Source: Burkholderiales bacterium (GTDB taxonomy: Bacteria > Pseudomonadota > Gammaproteobacteria > Burkholderiales > Casimicrobiaceae). From it: DNA of 57,198 bases. Position numbers and translations under genes: made by a program. Location of the stretch: positions 1-57,198 of the forward strand of contig JADZAQ010000171.1 of NCBI GenBank assembly GCA_020852555.1, given 5' to 3'. Of the stretch, positions 25,071-33,290 are shown one piece after another. Numbering within the stretch: the stretch's first letter is position 1; the number at the start of each line of letters is the position of its first letter. Below the pieces are notes generated by a model, which was not told the origin of the DNA, searched no databases, and saw only the letters and a program-made list of their open reading frames with translations.

Positions 25071-26030
25071 TCAGCGCGGCTGCATCGAATCGGTGAAGAA
25101 CTCCTTCATCATGAACGCCTCCAGTTCGCCCGTGTCCGCGGGCCGCGCCGACAGCGTCAGGTCGCGCCCCAGCCGCTTCGAGTGCCAGCGAAACTCGCCC
25201 GGCTCATAGTCGCGGATGATCGCGATGATCTTGCGCACGATCGCGATGTTGATCGTCGGATTCGCGCCGCGATCCACGTCGATCACCTGAAACATGCGGC
25301 GGTTGATCGCCCGATTCCAGCCGTAGAAGGTGAACTGGGCGTCGGCGAAGTCCATGCGCCGGATCTGGAATGTCCCGCCTCCGTTCTGCGGCGCGTTCGC
25401 GACCGCCGACGTATTCAGCGTCGCCAGGTTCTCCGCCACGATCCGATCGCGCCGCGCCGCTTCGCTCTCCACGGCGCTCGGCAGGTCGTCCGCCTCCCCG
25501 CGCGCCGCCCGTTGCTGCCGGATGTACGACGACAGGTCGCCCGTCAGCGGTGGCGGCGCGACTGCCCGCGGCAGCGACACGACTGGCGGCGGTGAAATCG
25601 GTTCGGGCGACGGCGCCATCGCCACGGGCGGAGGCTCCGGAGCGCGCTCCGGCGCCGGTTGCGGGGTCGTGATGATCGGTGGCGGCGCGGTGCGCTTCGG
25701 TGGCGGCCGCCGCGCTGGGCGCGAGCGTGGAGCAGGCGGGGGCGTCGCACGCGGCGCCGCCTGCGGCGGCTCGCTCGGCGCGGCGGACGGTGCCGGGGGC
25801 TGCGCAGCGCGCGGCGTGGGCTGCGCGAGCCGCGCGACCAGCGCCGGCTCCGGCTTCGCCGCACCGTCGCCCGGCAGCAGCAACGGCTCCCGTGGAAACC
25901 ACTCGTAGATCGCGATGGCGTGCAGCAGCAGCGAGACGACGACCGCGATCTCGATGCGGCGCCGAACGTGATCCTTTTCGCGCGCCCGGACCAGCTCGAG
26001 CACGATCGTGGCGGTGGACATACGACTCAC
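25071..26030 (-). CDS. TonB-like proline-rich envelope-spanning protein
   Basis: A 319-residue protein with TonB architecture: a cytoplasmic N-terminus, one transmembrane segment (IEIAVVVSLLLHAIAIYEWF), a long Pro/Ala/Arg-rich linker (about 65-170) and a folded C-terminal domain (about 225-319). The C-terminal sequence does not show the classical TonB YPxxA motif, so the partner is uncertain. No ExbB, ExbD or TonB-dependent receptor gene is nearby. An energy transducer or an envelope-spanning scaffold are both possible. The linker is strongly biased in composition but in frame. Confidence 0.65.
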   Translation of the reverse strand: MSRMSTATIVLELVRAREKDHVRRRIEIAVVVSLLLHAIAIYEWFPREPLLLPGDGAAKPEPALVARLAQPTPRAAQPPAPSAAPSEPPQAAPRATPPPAPRSRPARRPPPKRTAPPPIITTPQPAPERAPEPPPVAMAPSPEPISPPPVVSLPRAVAPPPLTGDLSSYIRQQRAARGEADDLPSAVESEAARRDRIVAENLATLNTSAVANAPQNGGGTFQIRRMDFADAQFTFYGWNRAINRRMFQVIDVDRGANPTINIAIVRKIIAIIRDYEPGEFRWHSKRLGRDLTLSARPADTGELEAFMMKEFFTDSMQPR

Positions 26031-26061
26031 GGACCGGCGCGGCCCGGCGGCAGTTCCCGCG

Positions 26062-26634
26062 TCAGCGCCGGACCGGCAGCAGGCGAGCGAGTTCGGCGCC
26101 GTCGACGAGCCGGATCGAATGCCTTGCGACGAAGCTGCGCGCCTGCTCCGTCACCTCGCCCAGCGCAACGTAGACGGCATCCTGCGCATCCGCCGCATCG
26201 CGTGCCGCGACTACCTCCCGCAACGGCTCGACTCCGGTACGCGCCACCTTGAAGCGCCGACAAGCGACGACTGCCCGCCGATACCCCTTGCGTGCGGTGA
26301 AGTCGTAGCCGCTGCCCGCCGTCGCGTCGACCTCGTAGCCGTCGCTGCGAAAGCCATCGATCAGCGCACGCTTGAATTCGGCAACCGACATCGCCTGCGC
26401 GGCCATGATGCTGCGCTCGATACGAGCGGACGAAGGCCGGTTCCGTTGCCGCCACGCCGCAATGCCACCGATCACCGCAAACGGAATCCCCATCAGCCAT
26501 CCGGCAGCGGTATACGGGGCCGGCAGCAGGGCAACCGCCACCGCGGTGATCGCGGCTGCGATCGCGAAGCTCAGCCACCAGCGCGACCGGAGCAGAATCG
26601 CGAAGAGCGAGTTCTCGTTCATCGTCCACTGCAT
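26062..26634 (-). CDS. Membrane-anchored Mrr-like restriction endonuclease-fold protein
   Basis: About 190 residues. Two hydrophobic helices (WWLSFAIAAAITAVAVALL and AAGWLMGIPFAVIGGIAAW) precede a soluble domain that resembles the PD-(D/E)xK fold of Mrr-type enzymes: an Asp in GSGYDFTARKG, a strand VVACRRFKVARTGVEPLREV at the usual QxK site, and VYVALGEVTEQARSFVARHSIRLVDG, typical of the Mrr C-terminal part. The QxK site reads ACRRFK, so nuclease activity is doubtful. Two nearby ATG codons could start it. It is 31 bases upstream of the TonB-like gene on the same strand. Confidence 0.65.
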   Translation of the reverse strand: MQWTMNENSLFAILLRSRWWLSFAIAAAITAVAVALLPAPYTAAGWLMGIPFAVIGGIAAWRQRNRPSSARIERSIMAAQAMSVAEFKRALIDGFRSDGYEVDATAGSGYDFTARKGYRRAVVACRRFKVARTGVEPLREVVAARDAADAQDAVYVALGEVTEQARSFVARHSIRLVDGAELARLLPVRR

Positions 26635-26850
26635 CTGCCGCCGCCTTCCGTCACTCGAACCTGCCGAACCTGAAAGTATAGGGGATCGCGGTGTCGTGGC
26701 CGGGGCAGCGGCGCGCGAGGAGAACCCTCCTCGCAGGTGCGGCGGCACCTCACGCGAGGCGACCGCGCCGGCACCCCCGGCCCCCGTCGTTCCCGACGGG
26801 TCGACCGGCGATGCTATCGTCGGTCTTCCGCTGGTCCTGCCCCGACGCGC

Positions 26851-27171
26851 ATGCTCGAACTCGCCGCGATCGCACTCGTCGCCGCCATTGCCTGGTTCGT
26901 CTGGGACAGCCTCAAGGCGCGCGAGGCCGCCAACGCGGCCATTCGTCCCGCCTGCCGCGCCGCCGGCCTCCTCTTCCTCGACGACACCGTCGCGCTCGAA
27001 CGCGCCCGTTTCGAGCGCGACGACGACGGCCAGCTGCGCGTGGCGCGCGTCTACCGGTTCGACTACAGCGACACCGGCGACAATCGCCGGCGCGGGCGGG
27101 TGGCGCTGCTCGGCGCGCGCGTGCTGCGCGTCGATCTCGGCACCGGGGTGCCGGCCACTCCGCCGAGCTGA
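26851..27171 (+). CDS. DUF3301 domain-containing protein
   Basis: A 106-residue protein with one N-terminal membrane helix (ELAAIALVAAIAWFVWDSL) and the DUF3301 core: KAREAANAAIRPACRAAGLLFLDDTVAL and RVYRFDYSDTGDNRRRGRVALLG. The family is common in beta- and gammaproteobacteria and uncharacterised. It stands alone: divergent from the Mrr-like gene and convergent with the lytic transglycosylase gene. Confidence 0.85.
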   Translation: MLELAAIALVAAIAWFVWDSLKAREAANAAIRPACRAAGLLFLDDTVALERARFERDDDGQLRVARVYRFDYSDTGDNRRRGRVALLGARVLRVDLGTGVPATPPS

Positions 27172-27202
27172 GGCGTCCGGTAGCCGGGGCGCGTTTGCGC
27201 GA

Positions 27203-27907
27203 TCAGGCGCGGTTGCGGTTGCCCGGCAGCGCTCGCTCGATGCGCTTCTGCTCGTCGAGCACGCGATTGGCGTAAGCGCGCGTGCCGTCGTCGACCGCGC
27301 CGTTGTAGAGCTGCAAGCCGGCGGCGACGTCGGTCCCGCCGCGGCGGAGCGCGTCCTTCAGGATACGGACCCCGACGGCGATGTTCGATTCGGGCCGCAA
27401 GAGCGCCGCCACGCCCAGCGAGGCGAGCTTGTCCATGTGGAAGCGCGGCACGACCTGCATGAGGCCCAACGCACCCTGCTCGCTGGCTGCCACCGGGTTG
27501 AAGTGCGACTCCACCGCAATGACCGCCAGCACCAGGACGGGATCGACATCGTGCGCGCGCGTTTCCTTCAACACCGCGCCGACCATCTCTCCCGCGGCGC
27601 CATCGGCCACCCGATAGCGACGAGCGACGAGCCGCGCGAGGTCGCGTGCGTGCACCGACCCGTCGATGGTGCCGGCCTGCGTCGTTTCGATGCGAATCGG
27701 CGGCGGCGCGGTGGCCGTACCGGATTCTGCGGTAAGGGCTTCGGTCGATACCTTGGCCCGCTGCATCCAGGGGTGGGATGCGACCGTGACAGCGAGGGTC
27801 ACGGCGAAAAAACCCGCCAGGGATAGGTGATAGGCGGGGCCAGACTCGGATCGCCGACGGCATCGATGGCGCGACGCCGGCGGGCTGTTAGGTCGAATCA
27901 ACATCAT
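27203..27907 (-). CDS. Lytic transglycosylase, SLT domain
   Basis: A 234-residue protein with an N-terminal membrane or signal segment (LSLAGFFAVTLAVTVAS) and a C-terminal SLT/lysozyme-like domain (about 115-225). The catalytic Glu133 lies in LAVIAVESHFNPVAASEQGALGLMQVVP, followed by the usual NIAVGVRIL and LQLYNGAV. Such enzymes cleave the glycan strand of peptidoglycan to 1,6-anhydro products. In this position it may clear the wall for an envelope machine, but no secretion system is adjacent. Either of the first two Met codons may start it. Confidence 0.88.
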   Translation of the reverse strand: MMLIRPNSPPASRHRCRRRSESGPAYHLSLAGFFAVTLAVTVASHPWMQRAKVSTEALTAESGTATAPPPIRIETTQAGTIDGSVHARDLARLVARRYRVADGAAGEMVGAVLKETRAHDVDPVLVLAVIAVESHFNPVAASEQGALGLMQVVPRFHMDKLASLGVAALLRPESNIAVGVRILKDALRRGGTDVAAGLQLYNGAVDDGTRAYANRVLDEQKRIERALPGNRNRA

Positions 27908-28256
27908 GGGGAGTGCTCCTTCGAGGCGGCCTCCCGGGCACGGTCACGCCGTGACGCGGAAAGTGCTCGTTTTCTGGCGGGCCGGCATCGACTGCCACCG
28001 GCCGGTGACGACTCCTTGCGTACGCCTCCTTGGCCCGCGGGCCATGTTACGCGGTGATAATCCCGACCCCGCGCAAACGCCGAGGCCGTCTTGACAAGCC
28101 TGCTAGTCTAGCACAGCCGGGACGCTCCCCCCGGCAAGCCACCCGCCGCGGCGTCCCACCCGCCGGCGGCTGCACCGACGGCCCCCCTACCGACCCCAGC
28201 GCTGGGCCAGCGGCGCGCTCGGCACCGTCGCGAGGCCGCGGCGACCTGGGCGAGGG
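27908..28256. other. 349-base intergenic region without a recognisable gene
   Basis: This stretch separates two leftward genes (bactofilin upstream, transglycosylase downstream). It contains the 5' leader of the transglycosylase gene. I see no convincing sigma-70 promoter, tRNA or hairpin with a T-tract; a TTGACA hexamer near 28.09 kb on the plus strand has no matching -10 box. Confidence 0.5.
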
Positions 28257-28853
28257 TCAAATCGAGGAGCGTACCGCGCCTCCGGTGGCCGCACCCTCTC
28301 CCGGACCGGCATCGAGTCGCTTCACGTCCCCCGTCAGTTCTCCCCCTTCTTCAACGATCAGCTTCCCGTACCGGATGGTGCCCGAGACCCGCCCGGTACC
28401 GTGAACGACGAGTCGGCTGCGCGCAGTCAACTCGCCGACGAATTCACCATGAACCTCGGCGACGTCGATCTCCGCATGACCTTTGAGCGTTCCGGGCCCG
28501 GCGATCTCCATCGCCTTGCTGTGCACGGTCGCCTCCACTTCGCCTTCGATCACCAGCGCGTCGCAGTCGGTGATTTCGACACCTTTGAGCTTGATGTTGA
28601 CGCCGACGAAGAGCTTGCTCTCGGGGGCATCCGCAGACGCCTTCGTCGAAGTCGCGGAGGTCGTCGCCGACAGCGCACCCGGGACCGGTGCGGTCGCACG
28701 CGAGTTACCGACGTCGATGGGCGCTCCCGGGCGCGCCGTCGTCCCCAGGGCGGGCGACGCGGCGAGCGGAGATTCGTAGACGGCGGGCTTCAACCCCGGC
28801 TTCACGGTATCGGCGGGATCCGCGACGCGGTCGCGGCGATTGAGATTGAGCAT
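28257..28853 (-). CDS. Bactofilin family cytoskeletal protein
   Basis: A 198-residue protein with a disordered N-terminus (1-78), a bactofilin (DUF583) beta-helix core at about 79-180 (LFVGVNIKLKGVEITDCDALVIEGEVEATVHSKAMEI, then GEFVGELTARSRLVVHGTGRVSGTIRYGKLIVEEGGELTGDV) and a short tail. Bactofilins polymerise without nucleotide and position wall enzymes or organelles. A lytic transglycosylase follows downstream on the same strand, which fits the frequent partnership with peptidoglycan hydrolases, although 349 bases separate them. Confidence 0.9.
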   Translation of the reverse strand: MLNLNRRDRVADPADTVKPGLKPAVYESPLAASPALGTTARPGAPIDVGNSRATAPVPGALSATTSATSTKASADAPESKLFVGVNIKLKGVEITDCDALVIEGEVEATVHSKAMEIAGPGTLKGHAEIDVAEVHGEFVGELTARSRLVVHGTGRVSGTIRYGKLIVEEGGELTGDVKRLDAGPGEGAATGGAVRSSI

Positions 28854-28893
28854 GGGAGTCTCCTTCGCGCCTGCTGCGCTTCTATGACATCGT

Positions 28894-28928
28894 CATTATT
28901 GCGGCAACCGCCGGCACGCGCAACAATG
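28894..28928. promoter_or_regulatory. Inverted repeat between divergent bactofilin and trxC genes
   Basis: CATTATTGCG and CGCAACAATG are complementary at nine of ten positions around a 15-base centre. On the minus strand the same DNA offers TTGCGC, 17 bases, AATAAT as a possible promoter for the bactofilin gene. On the plus strand TACAAT follows at 28936-28941. The repeat could be a shared operator; no regulator gene is adjacent. Confidence 0.35.
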
Positions 28929-29035
28929 CGTGCCCTACAATCGAAACGCGTACGACGCCGTCGCGCGGTGATCGGTTCCCCACGGCGACCGATCGGTCGG
29001 CTCGACGCGCGCAACGCATCACCTCGAAGGTCACC

Positions 29036-29473
29036 ATGCAAATCGCCTGTCCCCACTGTCTTGCCCGCAACCGCGTTCCCGACGACCGGCTGGGCGATGC
29101 GCCCAACTGCGGGCAGTGCCACCGGCCGCTCCTCCCCGGCGCGCCGGTCGCGGTATCGGGCAACGACGTCCACCGGCTCGTCGCCGGCACGGCGCTGCCG
29201 GTGGTCGCCGATTTCTGGGCCGAGTGGTGCGGGCCGTGCAAGATGATGGCGCCGCAGTTCGCGACGGCGGCGACGCTGCGACCGCGCATCCAGTTCATCA
29301 AGGTCGATACCGAGGAGGCCGCGCACGCATCGGCGCAGTTCGGCATCCGGAGCATCCCGACGGTGGTGCTCTTCCGCGACGGCGCCGAGATCGCACGCCT
29401 CTCCGGCGCGATGTCCGCAGCGCAGCTCACCGCGTGGCTCGACGCCGAACTCGCGCGCGGTCGGCCATCCTGA
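29036..29473 (+). CDS. trxC: Thioredoxin 2 (zinc-binding TrxC)
   Basis: A 145-residue thioredoxin with the N-terminal zinc domain of TrxC: Cys5-Pro-His-Cys8 and Cys25-Gly-Gln-Cys28. The thioredoxin fold carries the redox site Trp-Cys65-Gly-Pro-Cys68 (FWAEWCGPCKMM), the cis-proline segment IRSIPTVVLF and a C-terminal helix. It reduces disulfides in the cytoplasm, and in E. coli its zinc domain is redox-responsive and the gene is OxyR-controlled. I see no clear OxyR site here. Confidence 0.93.
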   Translation: MQIACPHCLARNRVPDDRLGDAPNCGQCHRPLLPGAPVAVSGNDVHRLVAGTALPVVADFWAEWCGPCKMMAPQFATAATLRPRIQFIKVDTEEAAHASAQFGIRSIPTVVLFRDGAEIARLSGAMSAAQLTAWLDAELARGRPS

Positions 29474-29477
29474 GCCG

Positions 29478-29503
29478 CTGGCGCAACGTTCCGCTCGCGC
29501 CAG
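29478..29503. terminator. Hairpin between convergent trxC and DUF4397 genes
   Basis: CTGGCGC and GCGCCAG form a perfect seven-pair stem with a 12-base loop, four bases after the trxC stop and 27 bases from the end of the facing gene. There is no T-tract on either side. Confidence 0.35.
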
Positions 29504-29530
29504 GGCATCGCGCCTCGGGCAGACGACAGG

Positions 29531-30832
29531 TCAGTAATCCTGGACGACGACGACCGCGAGTGCTCCCACGGCGCCGATGAGGTACACGGAGAGCGTTTGG
29601 AACGCCGTGAGCACCACGTTCGCCTGGGTGGCGAGCACCGCGCCCGTTACCGCATCGGTGAACACGATGGTGCCCGTCGTCGCCCCGAACGAGGCGTAGC
29701 CCGACGCCGTTCCGTAGGCGACGTTGGCGGCGAGTTGCGTGCCGTTGATCGCGGCATTCACCGGATTCGAATTCCACGACGCATTGACGAAGCGAATGCG
29801 ATCGGCACCGGCCGCCGGTGCGACGTTGAGATCGTGGAGAACGAACGCCTGCTGGTTGCCGGCGGGGCCGGCGATGAACGCCGACCGGTCGGTGGCCGGC
29901 GTCATGGTTGCCGGTAGCCCCGCCAGTGGCGCGCCGGGTACCGCGCTCGACTCGAAGCTCACCGTGGTCACGCCCTGCGGAATCTGCGTATACGCCGAGG
30001 CGCTCGCGAAGTTCACGTTGCCGTTGACCAGCAACTGCCCGATGAACTGGTTCACCTGCGCGACGTCGGGGGTTGCATTGAATGCCTTGACGCGTGCGAA
30101 GATCGTATCGAGCGGCGTCACCGGTCCGTTCGCCTGCAGCACCTGCGCATTGACGAGCGTACCGCTGCCTCGCGAATAAGCCATGAACGACAGCGCCACA
30201 TTGGGCGTGAGCGCGCTCCCGCCCGAGTCGTAGATGACCGTCTTGTTGCCCTGGTTCGTCACGCGTACCTGGTAGGCGCCGGGACTCAACTGCAGGGCGG
30301 TCGTCGTGCCGCCGTAGGCCACGCCCGCGAAGCTCGGCGCGATGTTGCTGATGTCGGTGCCGGGCGGATTCGCGTAAACGTCGATGCCACCGGCATTGAT
30401 CGCCGCGTGGAACACGGTGACCTGGATGTTCCCGTTGTTCGGCGCCGTGCCGATCTCGGCGACCATCGTCAATTGCGGCGCCGACAGCGCACCGTAGACG
30501 ACGACCGTATAGGGCTGGTCGCCGGCCAACGGGAAGCTGAAGCTGGTGAGCGTCGTGGTGCTCCCCGAAAGCATCACGGCGAACGACGTGGTTCGATTCT
30601 CGTATTCCTGGTAGGCGCTGACGTTCTCGAACGCGATGTTCGTGAAGGCGGCGGTGCCGTTGATCGCCAGATCAATCGCCGGCGCGTCGGGCATCAGGTT
30701 CATCACGCGCACCTTGGCCGGGTGCGACGGGAACGAGTTGATCGTGTTGATCTTGCAGCCGCTGGCGATGGCCGCGGTGCCGAGCGCGGCAGTCGCGAGC
30801 AGTCGGCGGCGGGTACGAAGACGAGAAGTCAC
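29531..30832 (-). CDS. DUF4397 domain-containing lipoprotein
   Basis: A 433-residue exported protein. The N-terminus has a basic start, a hydrophobic stretch and the lipobox IASGC, so Cys26 is probably lipidated; the arginine run RTRRRLLA could direct Tat export. The mature part is rich in small and beta-forming residues. It contains two DUF4397 units, each beginning with a VRVMNLMPDAPAIDLAING or VKAFNATPDVAQVNQFIG type motif, with IDVYANPPGT between them. The family is surface-exposed and uncharacterised. Asn, Thr and Ala use is much higher than in neighbouring proteins, as in many cell-surface beta-sandwich proteins. Confidence 0.85.
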   Translation of the reverse strand: MTSRLRTRRRLLATAALGTAAIASGCKINTINSFPSHPAKVRVMNLMPDAPAIDLAINGTAAFTNIAFENVSAYQEYENRTTSFAVMLSGSTTTLTSFSFPLAGDQPYTVVVYGALSAPQLTMVAEIGTAPNNGNIQVTVFHAAINAGGIDVYANPPGTDISNIAPSFAGVAYGGTTTALQLSPGAYQVRVTNQGNKTVIYDSGGSALTPNVALSFMAYSRGSGTLVNAQVLQANGPVTPLDTIFARVKAFNATPDVAQVNQFIGQLLVNGNVNFASASAYTQIPQGVTTVSFESSAVPGAPLAGLPATMTPATDRSAFIAGPAGNQQAFVLHDLNVAPAAGADRIRFVNASWNSNPVNAAINGTQLAANVAYGTASGYASFGATTGTIVFTDAVTGAVLATQANVVLTAFQTLSVYLIGAVGALAVVVVQDY

Positions 30833-31000
30833 GGGTCAGGAGGCCGGTACGCGGCGCGACGGACCGCGCCTGGAGCGCCGCATTATGCCATGCGAGGCAC
30901 GCGGGCCGACGGCCCGGCGCGCCGACCGAACCATGGTTCCGCTACCGCTTGCGCCGTCGCCCGCCCGCAGCGCACCCGCGGGTGCGCTGCGCAGCGCCGA

Positions 31001-31426
31001 TCAGAACGGAGCGTCTTCCTGTTGCTCGAGGGCCATCCGCAGATCGGCGAGATCGTCGTCGAGCGCATCGCGCACCGAGACGAGACCCAGAGGACGATCG
31101 AATTCGACCACCGGCAGGTGCCGGAAGCGTCCGCGGTGCATCGTACGCAGTGCCTCGATGAACGGTGCATCGGGGTGGATCGTCGAGGGTTGCGTGGTCA
31201 TCACCTCACCCAGCGGCGTCGCGCGCGGATCGCGACCCTCGGCGAGGACCCGGAACAGCGCATCGCGCTCGGTGAAGATGCCGACGAGACGCGTCCCGTC
31301 GACGACCATGAGCGCGCCGATGTTGTGCGCCTTCATCATGCGCGCCGCGTCGAGGACGGTCAGCGACTTGCGAGCGGTGATCGGTGCCTGATCGGCGACG
31401 ATGCTGCGCAGGGAACGAATGGGCAT
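31001..31426 (-). CDS. Tandem CBS-domain protein
   Basis: A 141-residue protein made of two CBS motifs: TVLDAARMMKAHNIGALMVVDGTRLVGIFTERDALFRVL and STIHPDAPFIEALRTMHRGRFRHLPVVEFDRPLGLVSVRDALDD. Free-standing CBS pairs bind adenosine nucleotides and regulate partner proteins. There is no attached enzyme domain. The ATG chosen has a GGGAGA sequence ahead of it; a longer in-frame start exists but adds a cysteine-rich stretch with no family resemblance. Confidence 0.9.
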   Translation of the reverse strand: MPIRSLRSIVADQAPITARKSLTVLDAARMMKAHNIGALMVVDGTRLVGIFTERDALFRVLAEGRDPRATPLGEVMTTQPSTIHPDAPFIEALRTMHRGRFRHLPVVEFDRPLGLVSVRDALDDDLADLRMALEQQEDAPF

Positions 31427-31515
31427 GGGCAGTCTCCCGTCAAGCGAACATGGTATTGGGCACCGGCCGCCACGGCGCGTCAAGCGTGCCGACCGCGCGG
31501 CGCAACCGAGACGGA

Positions 31516-32352
31516 CTACAGCCGGAACCGGTCACCCCGACCGGCGACCTCGCGGGCGATGGGCAAGAGGTCGAGGCCCAGCGCCCGCTTGCAGCTACGC
31601 GCGCGCGCCAGGAGTTCGCGCGCACCGACGTCGACCGGCGCTCCGGCCGCCGCCAGCAAGACCACGTTGCCGCTCGCGCACGCCGGCAAGGCGACGGCGC
31701 GCCCGGCGAACGCCGCAGCCAGCCGCTCGAGCGAGCCGCGATAGCCGTGGTGACGCGTCAGCAGGTTTGCCGCCAGGATGCCGCCGTCGGCGAGCCGCGC
31801 CCGGGCCGCACAGTAGAACGGCAGCGTGTCGAGGGATCCCGTCCGCCCTTTACTGTCGTAGCCGTCGACCAGGATCCAATCGAACTCCCGATCGCTGGCA
31901 ATGACGTGCTCGTACCCATCGGCGATGAAGATGCGCAGGCGTCGCCCCTCGGCGGGAAGGCGAAAATGATGCTGGGCCGCGGCGATCACCGCCGGTTCGA
32001 TCTCGACGACCGTCTGCATCGCGCGCGGCCGGTGTCGATGCAGGAAGCGGGTGAACGACGCGGCGCCCAACCCGATCACCAGCACGCGGCGCGGCCAGGT
32101 ATCACGGTGCAGAAGCAGCGGAAACATCATGTGCCGGGTGTACTCGAGCTCGAGCGCGTCCGGGTGCGCGAGGCGCATGGCGCCTTGGATCCAGTGGGAG
32201 CCGAAATGGAGGTAGCGCACGCCTCCCTCCTCCGACACCTCGACGGACGTGATCACGGCTCCGTCGTGCGCGGGCGATCGTGCCCGCGGGCCACGCGATT
32301 CCGGCGAGCCGGCGTCACGGGGCGCGACCGGTGCTGGTCGTGGAAGTCGCAT
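31516..32352 (-). CDS. Spermidine synthase-like methyltransferase-fold protein
   Basis: A 278-residue protein of the spermidine/spermine synthase-like family: RYLHFGSHWIQGAMRLAHPDALELEYTRHMM, the nucleotide-binding loop VLVIGLGAASFTRFL, VVEIEPAVIAAAQHHF and FDWILVDGYDSKG. True spermidine synthases have a GGGxG loop and a DxYD pair; here the loop is GLGAAS, so polyamine synthesis is doubtful. Many betaproteobacteria carry such a homologue of unknown function. Translation may start at either of two in-frame ATGs; I chose the second. Confidence 0.8.
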   Translation of the reverse strand: MRLPRPAPVAPRDAGSPESRGPRARSPAHDGAVITSVEVSEEGGVRYLHFGSHWIQGAMRLAHPDALELEYTRHMMFPLLLHRDTWPRRVLVIGLGAASFTRFLHRHRPRAMQTVVEIEPAVIAAAQHHFRLPAEGRRLRIFIADGYEHVIASDREFDWILVDGYDSKGRTGSLDTLPFYCAARARLADGGILAANLLTRHHGYRGSLERLAAAFAGRAVALPACASGNVVLLAAAGAPVDVGARELLARARSCKRALGLDLLPIAREVAGRGDRFRL

Positions 32353-32500
32353 CGATGCGACGGTTGGCGGCTGCTCGCATCCCGCCATCGTAGCCGGTTC
32401 ACGGTTGGCAATGTTATGCTGATGTCATAGTTCGCGCCGCTTTCGGTGCGGTACGGGTGGTGGGCGCTTCCGCCTACCGCCTCACTGTCGAGGCCTTTTC
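32353..32500. promoter_or_regulatory. Divergent intergenic region with one promoter-like element
   Basis: An AT-richer patch around 32405-32440 has TTGGCA, 17 bases, then TAGTTC on the plus strand, in a suitable place for the rightward gene. The -10 match is weak. Nothing else is recognisable. Confidence 0.25.
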
Positions 32501-33142
32501 GTGAACCAGCGCACGCTCGTCGCCGACCGCCTGTACTACGGACTCCAACCCGTGCACCTGCGGGCCGCGATGGCTCGCGCACTCACCCGCGTCGTGGGCC
32601 TGCCACCCGAGCGGGCGCGAGTGAGTGGCAACCACCTGTGCCAGGATTTCGCGATGGATACGGCGCAAGGTACCGCGCTGGTCGACAAACTCGTCGCCCA
32701 CGGCGTGCTGACGCCGCCGGGCGCCGGACAGGCCGGCTACGCGCTGACCGCCGAGTTCGTGGCGATCGCGCAGGCGCGCATCGTGGAACCGCTGCCGCGC
32801 ACGCGCGCGCGCCAACTCGTCGACGCCGCGCGGGCGCTCGCCGCGCGGATCAACGAGGACGATGCGCACAACCCGCTCGCCATCACGGCACTCGCGGTGT
32901 ACGGCGACTTCATGAGCCGGCAGCTGCGTCTTGCCGAGCTCTCCTTCGGCATCGTCGTCGACCGGCGCGCGCCGACCTGGCGAACGCGCTTGGGCCGCAT
33001 GCAGCACAAGGCCGAGGGGGCACAGTCGTTGCGCACGGCATTTCGTGCGCTCTCGTCGTTCGTGCGGGTCCGCGTGGTGACCGAGTTGCCGGCGCTGCCC
33101 CGACCGTTCAGCGTCGTCTACGAAACGGACCGCGCGCGGTAG
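32501..33142 (+). CDS. Uncharacterised protein, winged-helix-like N-terminus and nucleotidyltransferase-like C-terminal half
   Basis: A 213-residue cytoplasmic protein starting at GTG. Residues 20-95 look like a winged helix-turn-helix (helix-rich, then LVDKLVAHGVLTPPGAGQAGYALTAEFVAIA). Residues 125-213 (ITALAVYGDFMSRQLRLAELSFGIVVDRR) recall the strand-GS-helix-DxD layout of nucleotidyltransferases, but GS reads GD and the acidic pair reads ELSF, so an active enzyme is unlikely. I do not recognise a named family. It is divergent from the spermidine synthase-like gene. Confidence 0.6.
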   Translation: MNQRTLVADRLYYGLQPVHLRAAMARALTRVVGLPPERARVSGNHLCQDFAMDTAQGTALVDKLVAHGVLTPPGAGQAGYALTAEFVAIAQARIVEPLPRTRARQLVDAARALAARINEDDAHNPLAITALAVYGDFMSRQLRLAELSFGIVVDRRAPTWRTRLGRMQHKAEGAQSLRTAFRALSSFVRVRVVTELPALPRPFSVVYETDRAR

Positions 33143-33290
33143 TCGAGCGCCGCACAAGCGCCGGCCGCGGCGTCGCGGCCGGGCGGCATCGGCGCCGCAT
33201 CGCGGTTGCCGGTGCGCCGCGTCGTACCGGCGCCCGGTGCGCTTTGTATGATGACGCCGTCCGCCGGCCACCCCTGCCACGTGCCATCGC

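Noticed and set aside
27908-28256. tRNA or small RNA gene in the gap before the transglycosylase gene
   Set aside because: No TTCGANNC loop with matching stems and no promoter-hairpin combination could be found.
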